A DNA stretch of 6,513 nt from an uncultured bacterium (GTDB lineage Bacteria > Actinomycetota > Aquicultoria > SKW223 > CALKMS01). The translations under genes were made by a program, and so were the position numbers. The DNA lies in NCBI GenBank assembly GCA_938091145.1, contig CALKMS010000010.1, positions 1-6,513 on the forward strand, read 5' to 3'. How positions within the stretch are numbered: position 1 is the first letter of the stretch; the number at the start of each line of letters is the position of its first letter. A model generated the notes under the pieces. That model was not told where the DNA came from and searched no databases. It worked only from the letters and a program-made list of their open reading frames with translations. Of the stretch, positions 1-5,491 are shown one piece after another.

Positions 1-123
1 GAAGTAATTGAGCTTGATTATGATGGCAATTTATACTGGACTAAAAAGGGTCAAAAGCCAGTCAAAATAGCTGAAGGCTTATTCGTTCCTGAAAAAGAAA
101 GTGACGATAAAATAAGGCCTTAG
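1..123 (+). CDS. C-terminal 40 residues of an unknown protein (5' end outside window)
   Basis: The first forward frame is open from base 1 and closes at a TAG at 121-123. The other two forward frames hit stops within the first ten bases. The visible tail is hydrophilic, beginning EVIELDYDGNLYW and ending with a charged stretch, KESDDKIRP. It has no membrane segment and I do not recognise the family. The alternating acidic, aromatic and glycine residues look like the edge of a beta-rich domain, but that is only an impression. It lies on the same strand as the membrane frames to its right and about 260 bases before them, so co-transcription is possible. The gene is cut by the window edge, so its length and start are unknown. 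Confidence 0.55.
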   Translation, partial: EVIELDYDGNLYWTKKGQKPVKIAEGLFVPEKESDDKIRP

Positions 124-384
124 AGTACCAAGTATTAGCTCGCAATTTAATCTACTCCTACAATGGTCTACAATTACTTCAAATGAGGGCAGTGAAAAAT
201 AACACCACTCAAACAATTTTAACTTACTTATCCTGGAGAGCAAGAAAAGCAAAGCTCTATACCAAAAGATACATTCAAAGATTTAAGTATTTGAGCAGGT
301 TTTCATAAAAGAGAGGGCTCCTTGGTCTTAGAATAGGAGTGAAAAATAATCAAGGATAACCAAGCTACTGAGATATTGAAAAGC
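124..384. other. AT-rich spacer with alternative stem-forming segments, no supported gene
   Basis: No convincing gene is seen here. A forward frame stays open from 111 to 308 with an internal ATG at 183, but it has no ribosome binding site and its product is basic and featureless. Near the right end, the segment around 318-326 (CTCCTTGGT) can pair with AGGAG at 335-339, with CAAGGA at 351-356, or with ACCAAG at 359-364. These pairings exclude each other. The AGGAG at 335-339 resembles a Shine-Dalgarno site but has no start codon at a usable distance. No clear sigma-70 promoter or terminator was found. Confidence 0.4.
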
Positions 385-1131
385 ATGAGAGGGATTTTAG
401 CCCACTGGGTTATTGTCTTTTATTTGCATTTCTTTGGCTACTACATAGGCACAATAGCTTTTATAGAATTCAAGTCTGGGCTGGAAGAATTGGGGTTGTG
501 TTCCTGGGAAGGAATACCAACTTATTTTGAGTTGTTCCTAATTCTTCCGCCTCCAATTATTATATATCTAGCTGAGATATTCTTTTTTAAAAAATTAAAT
601 CAGCACCACAAACCTTATTGGTTTTTAAGCGTCAGTTTTGGGTTTCTTAGCTCTTATCTTTTGATAAAGATGATACAATTAGCTGTTAGTTCTTTTGTTC
701 TTATTGCAATATGGCATTGTTTTTTTGTTGCTCTTGTGTCTGTGGCTACAATAGTTTACCTTCTTAATCGCATATTAGCCCTAATAAAAGGAGATAGACA
801 AGATGTTTTCTTAATCGTTTTTATCTTCTGTTTTTTCTTCTATTACGTATTTGCTCTCCAAACTCTAAAAATTATTCATATGTTTATCGATGGTTGGTCT
901 TGGCTTAAATACCAAATACACACAATTGATTTCTTTTGCATCGAACTTTTTGCAATTTCATCAACACTTATACTTCTTTTCTATAATCTCTCAATTCGCT
1001 TTCTAAAGCCTTATGTTGATAAGATTTTAATCGAACGGAAAAAAAAGAAATGGATAAGCGCCTTGTTTATTCTTTTATTTTTATTATTATTCTTGGTTCT
1101 ACTCTTGGTTTTCCTTTTCTTTCTTCTTTAG
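385..1131 (+). CDS. Multi-pass membrane protein of unknown function, probably only the N-terminal part of a frameshifted gene
   Basis: This frame encodes about 248 very hydrophobic residues. Counting from the upstream TTG at 376, I see about six membrane segments near residues 7-30, 50-71, 81-103, 105-133, 143-166 and 184-207. A basic loop follows (ERKKKK, residues 220-225). I chose the ATG at 385; the TTG at 376 is in frame and neither has a good ribosome binding site. After the A8 tract at 1039-1046 the frame becomes an almost pure Leu/Phe/Val string to the TAG at 1129, as expected when T-rich DNA is read out of frame. The -1 frame (see 1050-1271) reads a more balanced membrane sequence from the same point. 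I infer that the real protein continues in that frame. No family is recognised. Base use is much more AT-rich than in the cell-wall genes to the right. Confidence 0.55.
   Translation: MRGILAHWVIVFYLHFFGYYIGTIAFIEFKSGLEELGLCSWEGIPTYFELFLILPPPIIIYLAEIFFFKKLNQHHKPYWFLSVSFGFLSSYLLIKMIQLAVSSFVLIAIWHCFFVALVSVATIVYLLNRILALIKGDRQDVFLIVFIFCFFFYYVFALQTLKIIHMFIDGWSWLKYQIHTIDFFCIELFAISSTLILLFYNLSIRFLKPYVDKILIERKKKKWISALFILLFLLLFLVLLLVFLFFLL
1041..1047 (+). promoter_or_regulatory. Candidate -1 ribosomal frameshift site, A AAA AAG
   Basis: In the phase of the upstream membrane frame the codons are CGG AAA AAA AAG AAA TGG, so A_AAA_AAG sits exactly in slippery register. The same heptamer drives -1 frameshifting in dnaX and in several IS families. 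Slipping here joins residue 224 (counted from the TTG at 376) to Glu and then to the frame starting at 1050, giving about 298 residues. I see no clear upstream Shine-Dalgarno stimulator and no strong downstream hairpin. A plain one-base deletion from an A9 tract is therefore equally possible. Confidence 0.35.
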
Positions 1132-1271
1132 TTCCTTATATTATAAGGGACAGTGTTGTTCTCCCATTAGAAGTATCACTTTCGTTAGTCAGTTTCATAT
1201 TTTCAATCTGGCTTCTCATACTTTTTATTTCCTATGTTATTAAAGTTATATCTAAGAAAGCCTGTGAATAG
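1050..1271 (+). CDS. Hydrophobic 73-codon frame, likely C-terminal part of the preceding membrane protein
   Basis: This frame lies -1 relative to the upstream membrane ORF and overlaps it by 82 bases. It is open from a stop at 1020-1022 to the TAG at 1269. It encodes two membrane segments, about residues 6-30 (around SFIFIIILGSTLG) and 41-67 (around SIWLLILFISYVIKV), and ends in a basic tail (KKACE). The ATG at 1050 has only a weak purine tract before it (AAAAAAAAGAA). It could be a separate small protein translated by coupling, but its composition and position suggest the natural continuation of the 385-1131 product after a -1 shift at the A8 tract. Together they would give about eight membrane segments. 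No family is recognised. Confidence 0.45.
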   Translation: MDKRLVYSFIFIIILGSTLGFPFLSSLVPYIIRDSVVLPLEVSLSLVSFIFSIWLLILFISYVIKVISKKACE

Positions 1272-1272
1272 A

Positions 1273-1308
1273 TAAACTATTTGCAAGAAATGAAACGGTA
1301 AACTATTT
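1273..1308. repeat. Two direct copies of TAAACTATTT, 26 bp apart
   Basis: TAAACTATTT occurs at 1273-1282 and again at 1299-1308, just after the stop of the hydrophobic frame. Spacing by about 2.5 helical turns could suit a DNA-binding protein, but in such AT-rich DNA a chance pair is possible. Confidence 0.3.
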
Positions 1309-1373
1309 AAAGCGTCGCCAAAAATTAGTAATACTCAAAAAGAGATACTCGTTCATGAATACATCTAACTTGA

Positions 1374-1460
1374 TGCGAATCTGTTTTGTTCGCAGCTCGA
1401 TAAACCTACCTTGTGGAGGCGACTCCTTAATAAAAGAGAAGGGTGCAGCAAAAACAGATT
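1374..1460 (+). ncRNA. Candidate structured RNA or DNA element with pseudoknot potential
   Basis: Several complementary segments cluster here. TGCGAA (1374-1379) pairs perfectly with TTCGCA (1389-1394) around a T/G-rich loop. That loop, as part of AATCTGTTTT (1378-1387), is perfectly complementary to AAAACAGATT (1451-1460), allowing either a long outer stem or a loop-to-tail pseudoknot. Between them GGAG-GCGA-CTCC (1415-1426) forms a four-pair hairpin with a GNRA-type tetraloop when read on the plus strand; the minus-strand loop would not be GNRA, which favours plus. I match it to no known RNA family. It could also be a recombination site or a chance cluster. Confidence 0.25.
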
Positions 1461-1481
1461 GGCGGTCCTGATTTAATTAAA

Positions 1482-1558
1482 TGGCGCGCCCGGGGCGACT
1501 CGAACGCCCAACCACCGGATTCGTAGTCCGTTACTCTATCCAATTGAGCTACGGGCGC
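1482..1558 (-). tRNA. tRNA-Arg (anticodon ACG)
   Basis: The minus strand folds as a complete tRNA with an encoded CCA. The acceptor stem is GCGCCCG with CGGGCGC, the discriminator is G, the anticodon loop is CTACGAA (anticodon ACG) and the T arm is GGGCG-TTCGAGT-CGCCC. In bacteria this tRNA normally has A34 edited to inosine so that it reads CGU, CGC and CGA. The outermost anticodon-stem pair looks mismatched (A with G); everything else is regular. It is last in a co-directional run of three tRNA genes. Its 3' end marks the border with the AT-rich plus-strand region, and tRNA 3' ends are common integration sites. Confidence 0.96.
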
Positions 1559-1568
1559 TTGATCTTTC

Positions 1569-1598
1569 AAATAATATTTTAGCAACAGAATATTATTT
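1569..1598. repeat. Perfect 10-bp AT-only inverted repeat between two tRNA genes
   Basis: AAATAATATT (1569-1578) and AATATTATTT (1589-1598) are perfect complements around a 10-base loop, in the short spacer between tRNA-Ser and tRNA-Arg. In the transcript it would form a hairpin between the CCA of tRNA-Ser and the 5' end of tRNA-Arg. It could act in tRNA processing or as weak attenuation. It has no GC core and no following U tract, so it is not a standard terminator. Confidence 0.45.
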
Positions 1599-1608
1599 AC
1601 TTCCACAC

Positions 1609-1703
1609 TGGCGGAGAGAGAGGGATTCGAACCCTCGAAGGAGGCTTTAAACCCCCTTACTCGCTTAGCAGGCGAGTGCCTTCAACCTCTCGGCCATCTC
1701 TCC
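1609..1703 (-). tRNA. tRNA-Ser (anticodon GCT)
   Basis: This is a complete class II tRNA with an encoded CCA. The acceptor stem is GGAGAGA with TCTCTCC and the discriminator is G. The anticodon stem CTCGC/GCGAG closes the loop CTGCTAA (anticodon GCT, reading AGC and AGU). A long variable arm is present (GGGGG, loop, CCTCC), as expected for serine tRNAs, and the T arm is GAGGG-TTCGAAT-CCCTC. A TATAAT box lies 12 bases upstream, so it may have its own promoter as well as read-through from tRNA-Ile. Confidence 0.97.
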
Positions 1704-1715
1704 AAATCAGTTAAA

Positions 1716-1721
1716 ATTATA
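1716..1721 (-). promoter_or_regulatory. Possible -10 box ahead of tRNA-Ser
   Basis: The minus strand reads TATAAT, ending 12 bases before the tRNA-Ser 5' end. This would put the transcription start a few bases before the mature tRNA. I see no good -35 hexamer at 16-18 bp and no TGn extension, so the promoter is uncertain and rests on the perfect -10 alone. Confidence 0.35.
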
Positions 1722-1937
1722 AACCAAAGAGTGAGTGACTACCACTGATCGAATTCAAGATTGGGTTCCGAACTTTTAGTTTTTCCTTCGTTTTAAAATG
1801 TAAAAACAAATCCTTATTTCTAAAAATCTTTTGTTCCACAAAATTTAAAAGGCGGCGAAGGAGTGAAAGTAGTTCAATTTCCAAACAATTTTTTAAGCGA
1901 TAATTTTCAGATTAAATAGGGGTTCTGTCGCCAAAAG

Positions 1938-2014
<77 letters not shown>

Positions 2015-2068
2015 AAAATGTCTCTTAACTTACTATTTAATTTACCACAAAAAAAAGTTTAATCAAGC

Positions 2069-2206
2069 CTAGTTGGAAACAAACTCTGGTTCGTTCATCA
2101 TCTCAGTAAAGTAAAAAGTAGCCAGGCGTTTTGAAGTTAGAAGCAGGACTCCTCCAGTAAATAGAAGAGAAATTAAAAAAAGTAGCCAGATGAATTTCCG
2201 TCGCAA
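2069..2206 (-). CDS. Small single-span membrane protein, 45 residues, unrecognised
   Basis: From a TTG at 2206 the minus strand is open for 45 codons to a TAG at 2069. The product begins with a basic patch (M/L-RRK), continues with one hydrophobic span at about residues 6-24 (around WLLFLISLLFTGGVLLL), then SKR, and ends in an acidic tail (EMMNEPEFVSN). This is the layout of an N-in, C-out single-pass peptide. Support comes from GAGAGGG at 2216-2222, nine bases before the TTG, and from a strong promoter box pair at 2237-2264 whose start would leave a leader of about 24 bases. The frame has no ATG start, and upstream it runs to a TGA. It lies between pknB and tRNA-Ile. Mycobacterial crgA lies near pknB, but this has one span and no visible similarity. 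Function is unknown. Confidence 0.45.
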   Translation of the reverse strand: MRRKFIWLLFLISLLFTGGVLLLTSKRLATFYFTEMMNEPEFVSN

Positions 2207-2236
2207 TTTATTTATCCCTCTCTTTCTTACTTTTTG

Positions 2237-2264
2237 ATTATAGTATTTTAGGTAAATTTTTCAA
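2237..2264 (-). promoter_or_regulatory. Sigma-70-type promoter downstream of pknB
   Basis: On the minus strand TTGAAA (2259-2264) and a perfect TATAAT (2237-2242) are separated by 16 bp. The predicted start is near 2230, after the pknB stop codon at 2293. It should drive the small membrane-protein frame and tRNA-Ile, and possibly the other two tRNAs, independently of the cell-wall operon. Confidence 0.65.
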
Positions 2265-2292
2265 ACCTTGTGGATATTGATAAAAATTGTTT

Positions 2293-4113
2293 CTATGGTG
2301 AGTTGGTGGTTTCTTTATTAGCGATTCCCACGTAAATTTTCACTGTCGATCCGCGATTAGCCATCGTACCAGCTGCAGGTGACTGGCTAATGACTATACC
2401 AATTTTTGTTGGATCAGTTGTAGGGATATCCAGTGGCTGAACCAAAAAACCGGCTGCTTCAAGGGCGTCGGTGGCTGCACTCTCATCCATTCCGATGACG
2501 TTTGGCACAGCAACTTTTGCCTTTCCGGTGCTTACATAAATTGTTATCACCGTGCCTCGCTTCTCCTCGCTGCCAGCGTTAGGAATTTGCCTGATAACTT
2601 TGCCTTTTGGCACCACATCGCTTGACTGATATTTAATTGAGTATTTAAATCCTTCTTGGGCTAAAGTTCGGATGGCTTCGTTTGCCGAAAGCCCAACGAC
2701 ATCGGGGACCACAAGTGTTTCAGCTCCTTTACTGACAACCAAAACTACCTTGGTACCCCGGGGTACCTTCTCGCCTGCAGCTGGCTCTTGTTTGATGACG
2801 AGTCCCTCGGCTATTTTATCACTGAAGCTTTCCTGGCTTTCTGCTACTAATCCTTTTTCTCCTAAAATTGAGGCAGCTTCGATAGCATCCATTCCCACCA
2901 CGTCAGGAACTTCAATTAGCTCCACTCCCAGACTTACTACTACTTTAACAACCGTACCTTTTTTAACTTTTCGACCTGGCTCAGGGTCCTGACTTATAAT
3001 TGTACCCTTTGGATATAAGTCGGAGAACTTTTCTTCAACGACTTTCAATTTGAGGCCTTTTTGGCGCAAAATTTTCCTTGCCTCTTTCAAGGTTTCTTGC
3101 TCAATATTTGGGACTACCACCCGACTGGCGATAAGCATTTGCTGCCAGAGAGCAAAAGCTCCAGCAGCAAGTATAGAGAAGGCAAAAATAGTTATTCCTA
3201 TTACGGCCCACCATGATCGGTGTTTTTTTTCCGCTTGGGGATTAGGCAAGACCATGGTTTTTTCATCAGAAAAAAAAGATATCTCGAGGGGTAGACCCTT
3301 TTCTATTTTCTCAAGATCAGTTCGAAGTTCGAGTGCTGATTGATAGCGATCAAGGGGGTTTTTTGCTAAACACTTAAAAACTATTGCTTCCATTTCTTGC
3401 GAAATCTTAGGATTCAATGCTCTCAAGGAAGGCACTGGTTCCTTAATATGTTTAAGGGCTACTGATACTGGAGCATCACCTTGAAAAGGAGAAGTGCCAG
3501 TAAGCATTTCAAACAAAACAACGCCGAGAGAGTAAATATCAGAGGCTTCAGTTGCCGGTAAGCCTTCGGCTTGTTCTGGCGAGATATATTGAGCTGTCCC
3601 TACTACCATTCCTTCTTGCGTTAAGGAGGTGGTGTCAGCTTGGGCAATACCGAAGTCAGTCACTTTAGCTGTTCCGTCTTCGGTGATGAGGATGTTATGA
3701 GGTTTAATGTCCCGATGAATAACGCCGCGTTTGTGGGCAAAAGCAAGGGCGTTTGCTACTTGTTTAGCAATATTGATTGCTAAAGAAAGAGGAAGTTGAC
3801 CTTGACGATTTATTAAATCTTTTAAGCTTTCTCCCTCAACTTTCTCCATTACAATGTAATGAGTATCTTTAAGCTGGCCCCAGTCATAAACCGCTACGAT
3901 ATTTGGGTGAGTCAGGTTAGCTGCAGCTTGAGCTTCACGCCGGAACCGAGCGACAAAATTAGGGTCTCGCGAATAAGTAGGATGAAGCACTTTGACTGCA
4001 ACTGTTCGACCTAAAACACGATCAACAGCTTCATAGACCTCAGCCATTCCTCCGCTGCCAAGCCGCCCGATTACCTGATACCGATTACCAAATACTATGC
4101 CCTCATTAACCAT
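2293..4113 (-). CDS. pknB: PknB-type membrane Ser/Thr protein kinase with four PASTA domains
   Basis: This transmembrane Hanks-type kinase senses muropeptides or lipid II and phosphorylates cell-wall and division proteins. Residues are numbered from a TTG at 4116; I prefer the ATG three bases later. The kinase domain covers about 11-275: glycine loop GSGGMAEV (20-27), Lys42, Glu61, the HRDIKPHN catalytic loop with Asp136, DFG at 154-156, activation segment to GTAQYISPE (173-181). A juxtamembrane linker leads to one membrane span (about 302-324), then four extracellular PASTA repeats (about 334-397, 401-464, 468-531, 535-597). The length of 606-607 residues is close to M. tuberculosis PknB (626, also four PASTA). 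It starts 22 bases after the pbpA stop and has no clear ribosome binding site, so coupled translation is likely. In the activation loop, the second autophosphorylated Thr of mycobacterial PknB is Glu168 here. Confidence 0.95.
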   Translation of the reverse strand: MVNEGIVFGNRYQVIGRLGSGGMAEVYEAVDRVLGRTVAVKVLHPTYSRDPNFVARFRREAQAAANLTHPNIVAVYDWGQLKDTHYIVMEKVEGESLKDLINRQGQLPLSLAINIAKQVANALAFAHKRGVIHRDIKPHNILITEDGTAKVTDFGIAQADTTSLTQEGMVVGTAQYISPEQAEGLPATEASDIYSLGVVLFEMLTGTSPFQGDAPVSVALKHIKEPVPSLRALNPKISQEMEAIVFKCLAKNPLDRYQSALELRTDLEKIEKGLPLEISFFSDEKTMVLPNPQAEKKHRSWWAVIGITIFAFSILAAGAFALWQQMLIASRVVVPNIEQETLKEARKILRQKGLKLKVVEEKFSDLYPKGTIISQDPEPGRKVKKGTVVKVVVSLGVELIEVPDVVGMDAIEAASILGEKGLVAESQESFSDKIAEGLVIKQEPAAGEKVPRGTKVVLVVSKGAETLVVPDVVGLSANEAIRTLAQEGFKYSIKYQSSDVVPKGKVIRQIPNAGSEEKRGTVITIYVSTGKAKVAVPNVIGMDESAATDALEAAGFLVQPLDIPTTDPTKIGIVISQSPAAGTMANRGSTVKIYVGIANKETTNSP

Positions 4114-4135
4114 CAAAGCTTATTCTACTAAAACT

Positions 4136-5491
4136 TTAGCTTTTTTCGAAAAAATACTTCAAGAACTTTCGTGTTAGAGTAGCGGCTTCTTGGCCTCCCA
4201 ACCCACCATGTTCAACTAAGGTAACTATAACGATAACCGGTTTTTCTGCAGGAGCGAAACAGACAAACCACGAATGAGGCTTTCCGCTGTCCAGTTCAGC
4301 GGTACCGGTTTTACCTCCTACTTTTATTCCAGCTAATTTTGCTTGTTTTCCTGTCCCGAAATCTACCGCATTTACCATTGCTTTTTTTATCTTTAATGCC
4401 ACTTCGGGCCTAAACAAAACCCGCTTTTTTGGTAAAGCGACACTAAGCACCTTTCCTTGGGGCGTTCTTAATTTTTTAACCAGAAAAGGTGGTTTGAGAA
4501 CCCCACCATTAGCTATCGCTGAAGCAAGAATTCCTATTTGAAATGGCGTGGTTAAAACCCTTCCTTGGCCTACTGCTTGCCAAGCTAAATCCACTCGGGT
4601 TGAAGGATAAGGAAAGTTACTTTTTTTTACTGGCAAAGAAAAAGATACTTTTTGATTGAAACCAAGTTTAAATGCTTCTTTAGTTAACTTTTCTTTTCCG
4701 AGAGCTAGAGCTACTTGCGCAAAAACAGTGTTTACGCTTTTTTCAAAGGCTTTTTCTAAAGTTAAAATGCCATAACTTTTCTTTTGATAGTTGGTAATTG
4801 TACCCCCATCAACTTTCAGAATGGCGGGTGCCTTGAAGGTTTTGGAAAGCGACCATCCTTCTTCTAAAGCTGCTGCCAGCGTGACAATCTTAAAAACAGA
4901 ACCGGGCGGGTAAAGCCCTTGAGAGATGCGATCGAGAAGAGGCTGGCCTTTTAGGCCTTTTTTCATATCACTCTTAATCTCTTCCAGCGAAACTGAGGGG
5001 GAAGAGGCGTAAGTTAAAATCTCCCCCGTTTGAGAGTTGATTGCTAAAATTACACCTTTTCTTCCTTTTAATAGATCAAAAGCTTTTTTTTGGAGATTGA
5101 CATCAAGGGTTAAAACCACTGTTATTCCTTGTTTCTTTCCATTTTGAATTTTTTGTGACTGAGTCCCAAGGTAATCGTTTAATTCCTTTTCCAGACCCGA
5201 GAAGCCTAATTGAGGATCAAAGTAGCCAACAGGGTGAAGGAAAAGCTTTTTATATGGATATCGCCTTTGGTAAGATCCTCTCTTATTTTGAAGGCTTTCA
5301 GCAATTACTTTTCCGTTTCTTTCCAGAATTTTGCCTCTCTCAAAGGATAGTTCTCTTAAAACGGCGCGAGTGTTTCGGGGGTGAGTTCGAATTGTCGGGA
5401 AGATTTGAATTTCAAGGTACCCCAGACGCAAAGCTAAGCTTACGAACAAAAACAGCAAAAGATAGCCTAAAAACTGATTTCTATTGTTCAC
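4136..5491 (-). CDS. pbpA: Class B penicillin-binding protein (D,D-transpeptidase), PbpA type
   Basis: It cross-links peptidoglycan strands as partner of the neighbouring SEDS polymerase. The protein has 451 residues, near the roughly 490 of mycobacterial PbpA. A membrane anchor lies at about 6-25, with no cleavable signal peptide. A short pedestal region follows, with the class B signature around RGKILERNGKVIAE (52-65) and a YPY...PVGY segment (78-90). The transpeptidase domain runs from about 145 to the end. All three catalytic motifs are intact: SVFK (Ser198, Lys201), SVN (252-254) and KTGT (394-397); GQG at 308-310 is also conserved. The start is a GTG at 5491, backed by AGGAGA five bases upstream; the first 11 bases overlap the end of the SEDS gene. 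No PASTA domains are present, so PASTA sensing lies only in the kinase downstream. Confidence 0.95.
   Translation of the reverse strand: MNNRNQFLGYLLLFLFVSLALRLGYLEIQIFPTIRTHPRNTRAVLRELSFERGKILERNGKVIAESLQNKRGSYQRRYPYKKLFLHPVGYFDPQLGFSGLEKELNDYLGTQSQKIQNGKKQGITVVLTLDVNLQKKAFDLLKGRKGVILAINSQTGEILTYASSPSVSLEEIKSDMKKGLKGQPLLDRISQGLYPPGSVFKIVTLAAALEEGWSLSKTFKAPAILKVDGGTITNYQKKSYGILTLEKAFEKSVNTVFAQVALALGKEKLTKEAFKLGFNQKVSFSLPVKKSNFPYPSTRVDLAWQAVGQGRVLTTPFQIGILASAIANGGVLKPPFLVKKLRTPQGKVLSVALPKKRVLFRPEVALKIKKAMVNAVDFGTGKQAKLAGIKVGGKTGTAELDSGKPHSWFVCFAPAEKPVIVIVTLVEHGGLGGQEAATLTRKFLKYFFEKS

Larger units (their letters stand above)
1272..1481. other. Spacer left of tRNA-Arg, no supported gene
   Basis: This stretch separates the plus-strand membrane frames from the minus-strand tRNA genes. 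A plus frame is open from 1268 to a TGA at 1469-1471, with an ATG at 1355 giving 38 codons. It has no good ribosome binding site and no recognisable motif, so I do not call it. The stretch carries the direct repeat at 1273-1308 and the complementary segments at 1374-1460, described separately. No clear intrinsic terminator for tRNA-Arg is seen. No copy of the tRNA-Arg 3' end is present here beyond an 8-base GGCGACTC match at 1418-1425. Confidence 0.4.

Noticed and set aside
111..308. Plus-strand open frame with internal ATG at 183
   Set aside because: No ribosome site, basic low-information product; open length is unremarkable for chance.
1268..1471. Plus-strand 68-codon open frame
   Set aside because: No recognisable motif and no convincing ribosome site for its ATG at 1355; it overlaps the proposed structured element.
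1473..1494. Adjacent PacI (TTAATTAA), AscI (GGCGCGCC) and SmaI (CCCGGG) sites resembling a cloning polylinker
   Set aside because: GGCGCGCC and CCCGGG are the natural acceptor end of tRNA-Arg, and TTAATTAA is ordinary AT-rich flank. No vector sequence is seen.
1481..1581. Plus-strand ORF starting ATG at 1481 through tRNA-Arg, product beginning MARPGRLERPTT
   Set aside because: This is the familiar spurious peptide from reading a tRNA-Arg gene on the opposite strand; the tRNA explains every base.
1314..1936. GTCGCCAAAA at 1314-1323 and 1927-1936 as a possible att direct repeat (the second copy abuts the tRNA-Ile CCA)
   Set aside because: Ten-base repeats are expected by chance many times in a window this size, and neither copy is part of a tRNA body.
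2049..2068. Possible intrinsic terminator (U8 run) after the small membrane-protein frame
   Set aside because: The preceding sequence forms only a very weak 4-bp stem; a homopolymer run alone is not enough.
2672..3343. Plus-strand open frames at 2672-2992 and 3050-3343
   Set aside because: They lie wholly inside pknB, antisense to the PASTA and linker coding sequence. Their Ser/Thr/Pro-rich or basic products look like codon shadows.
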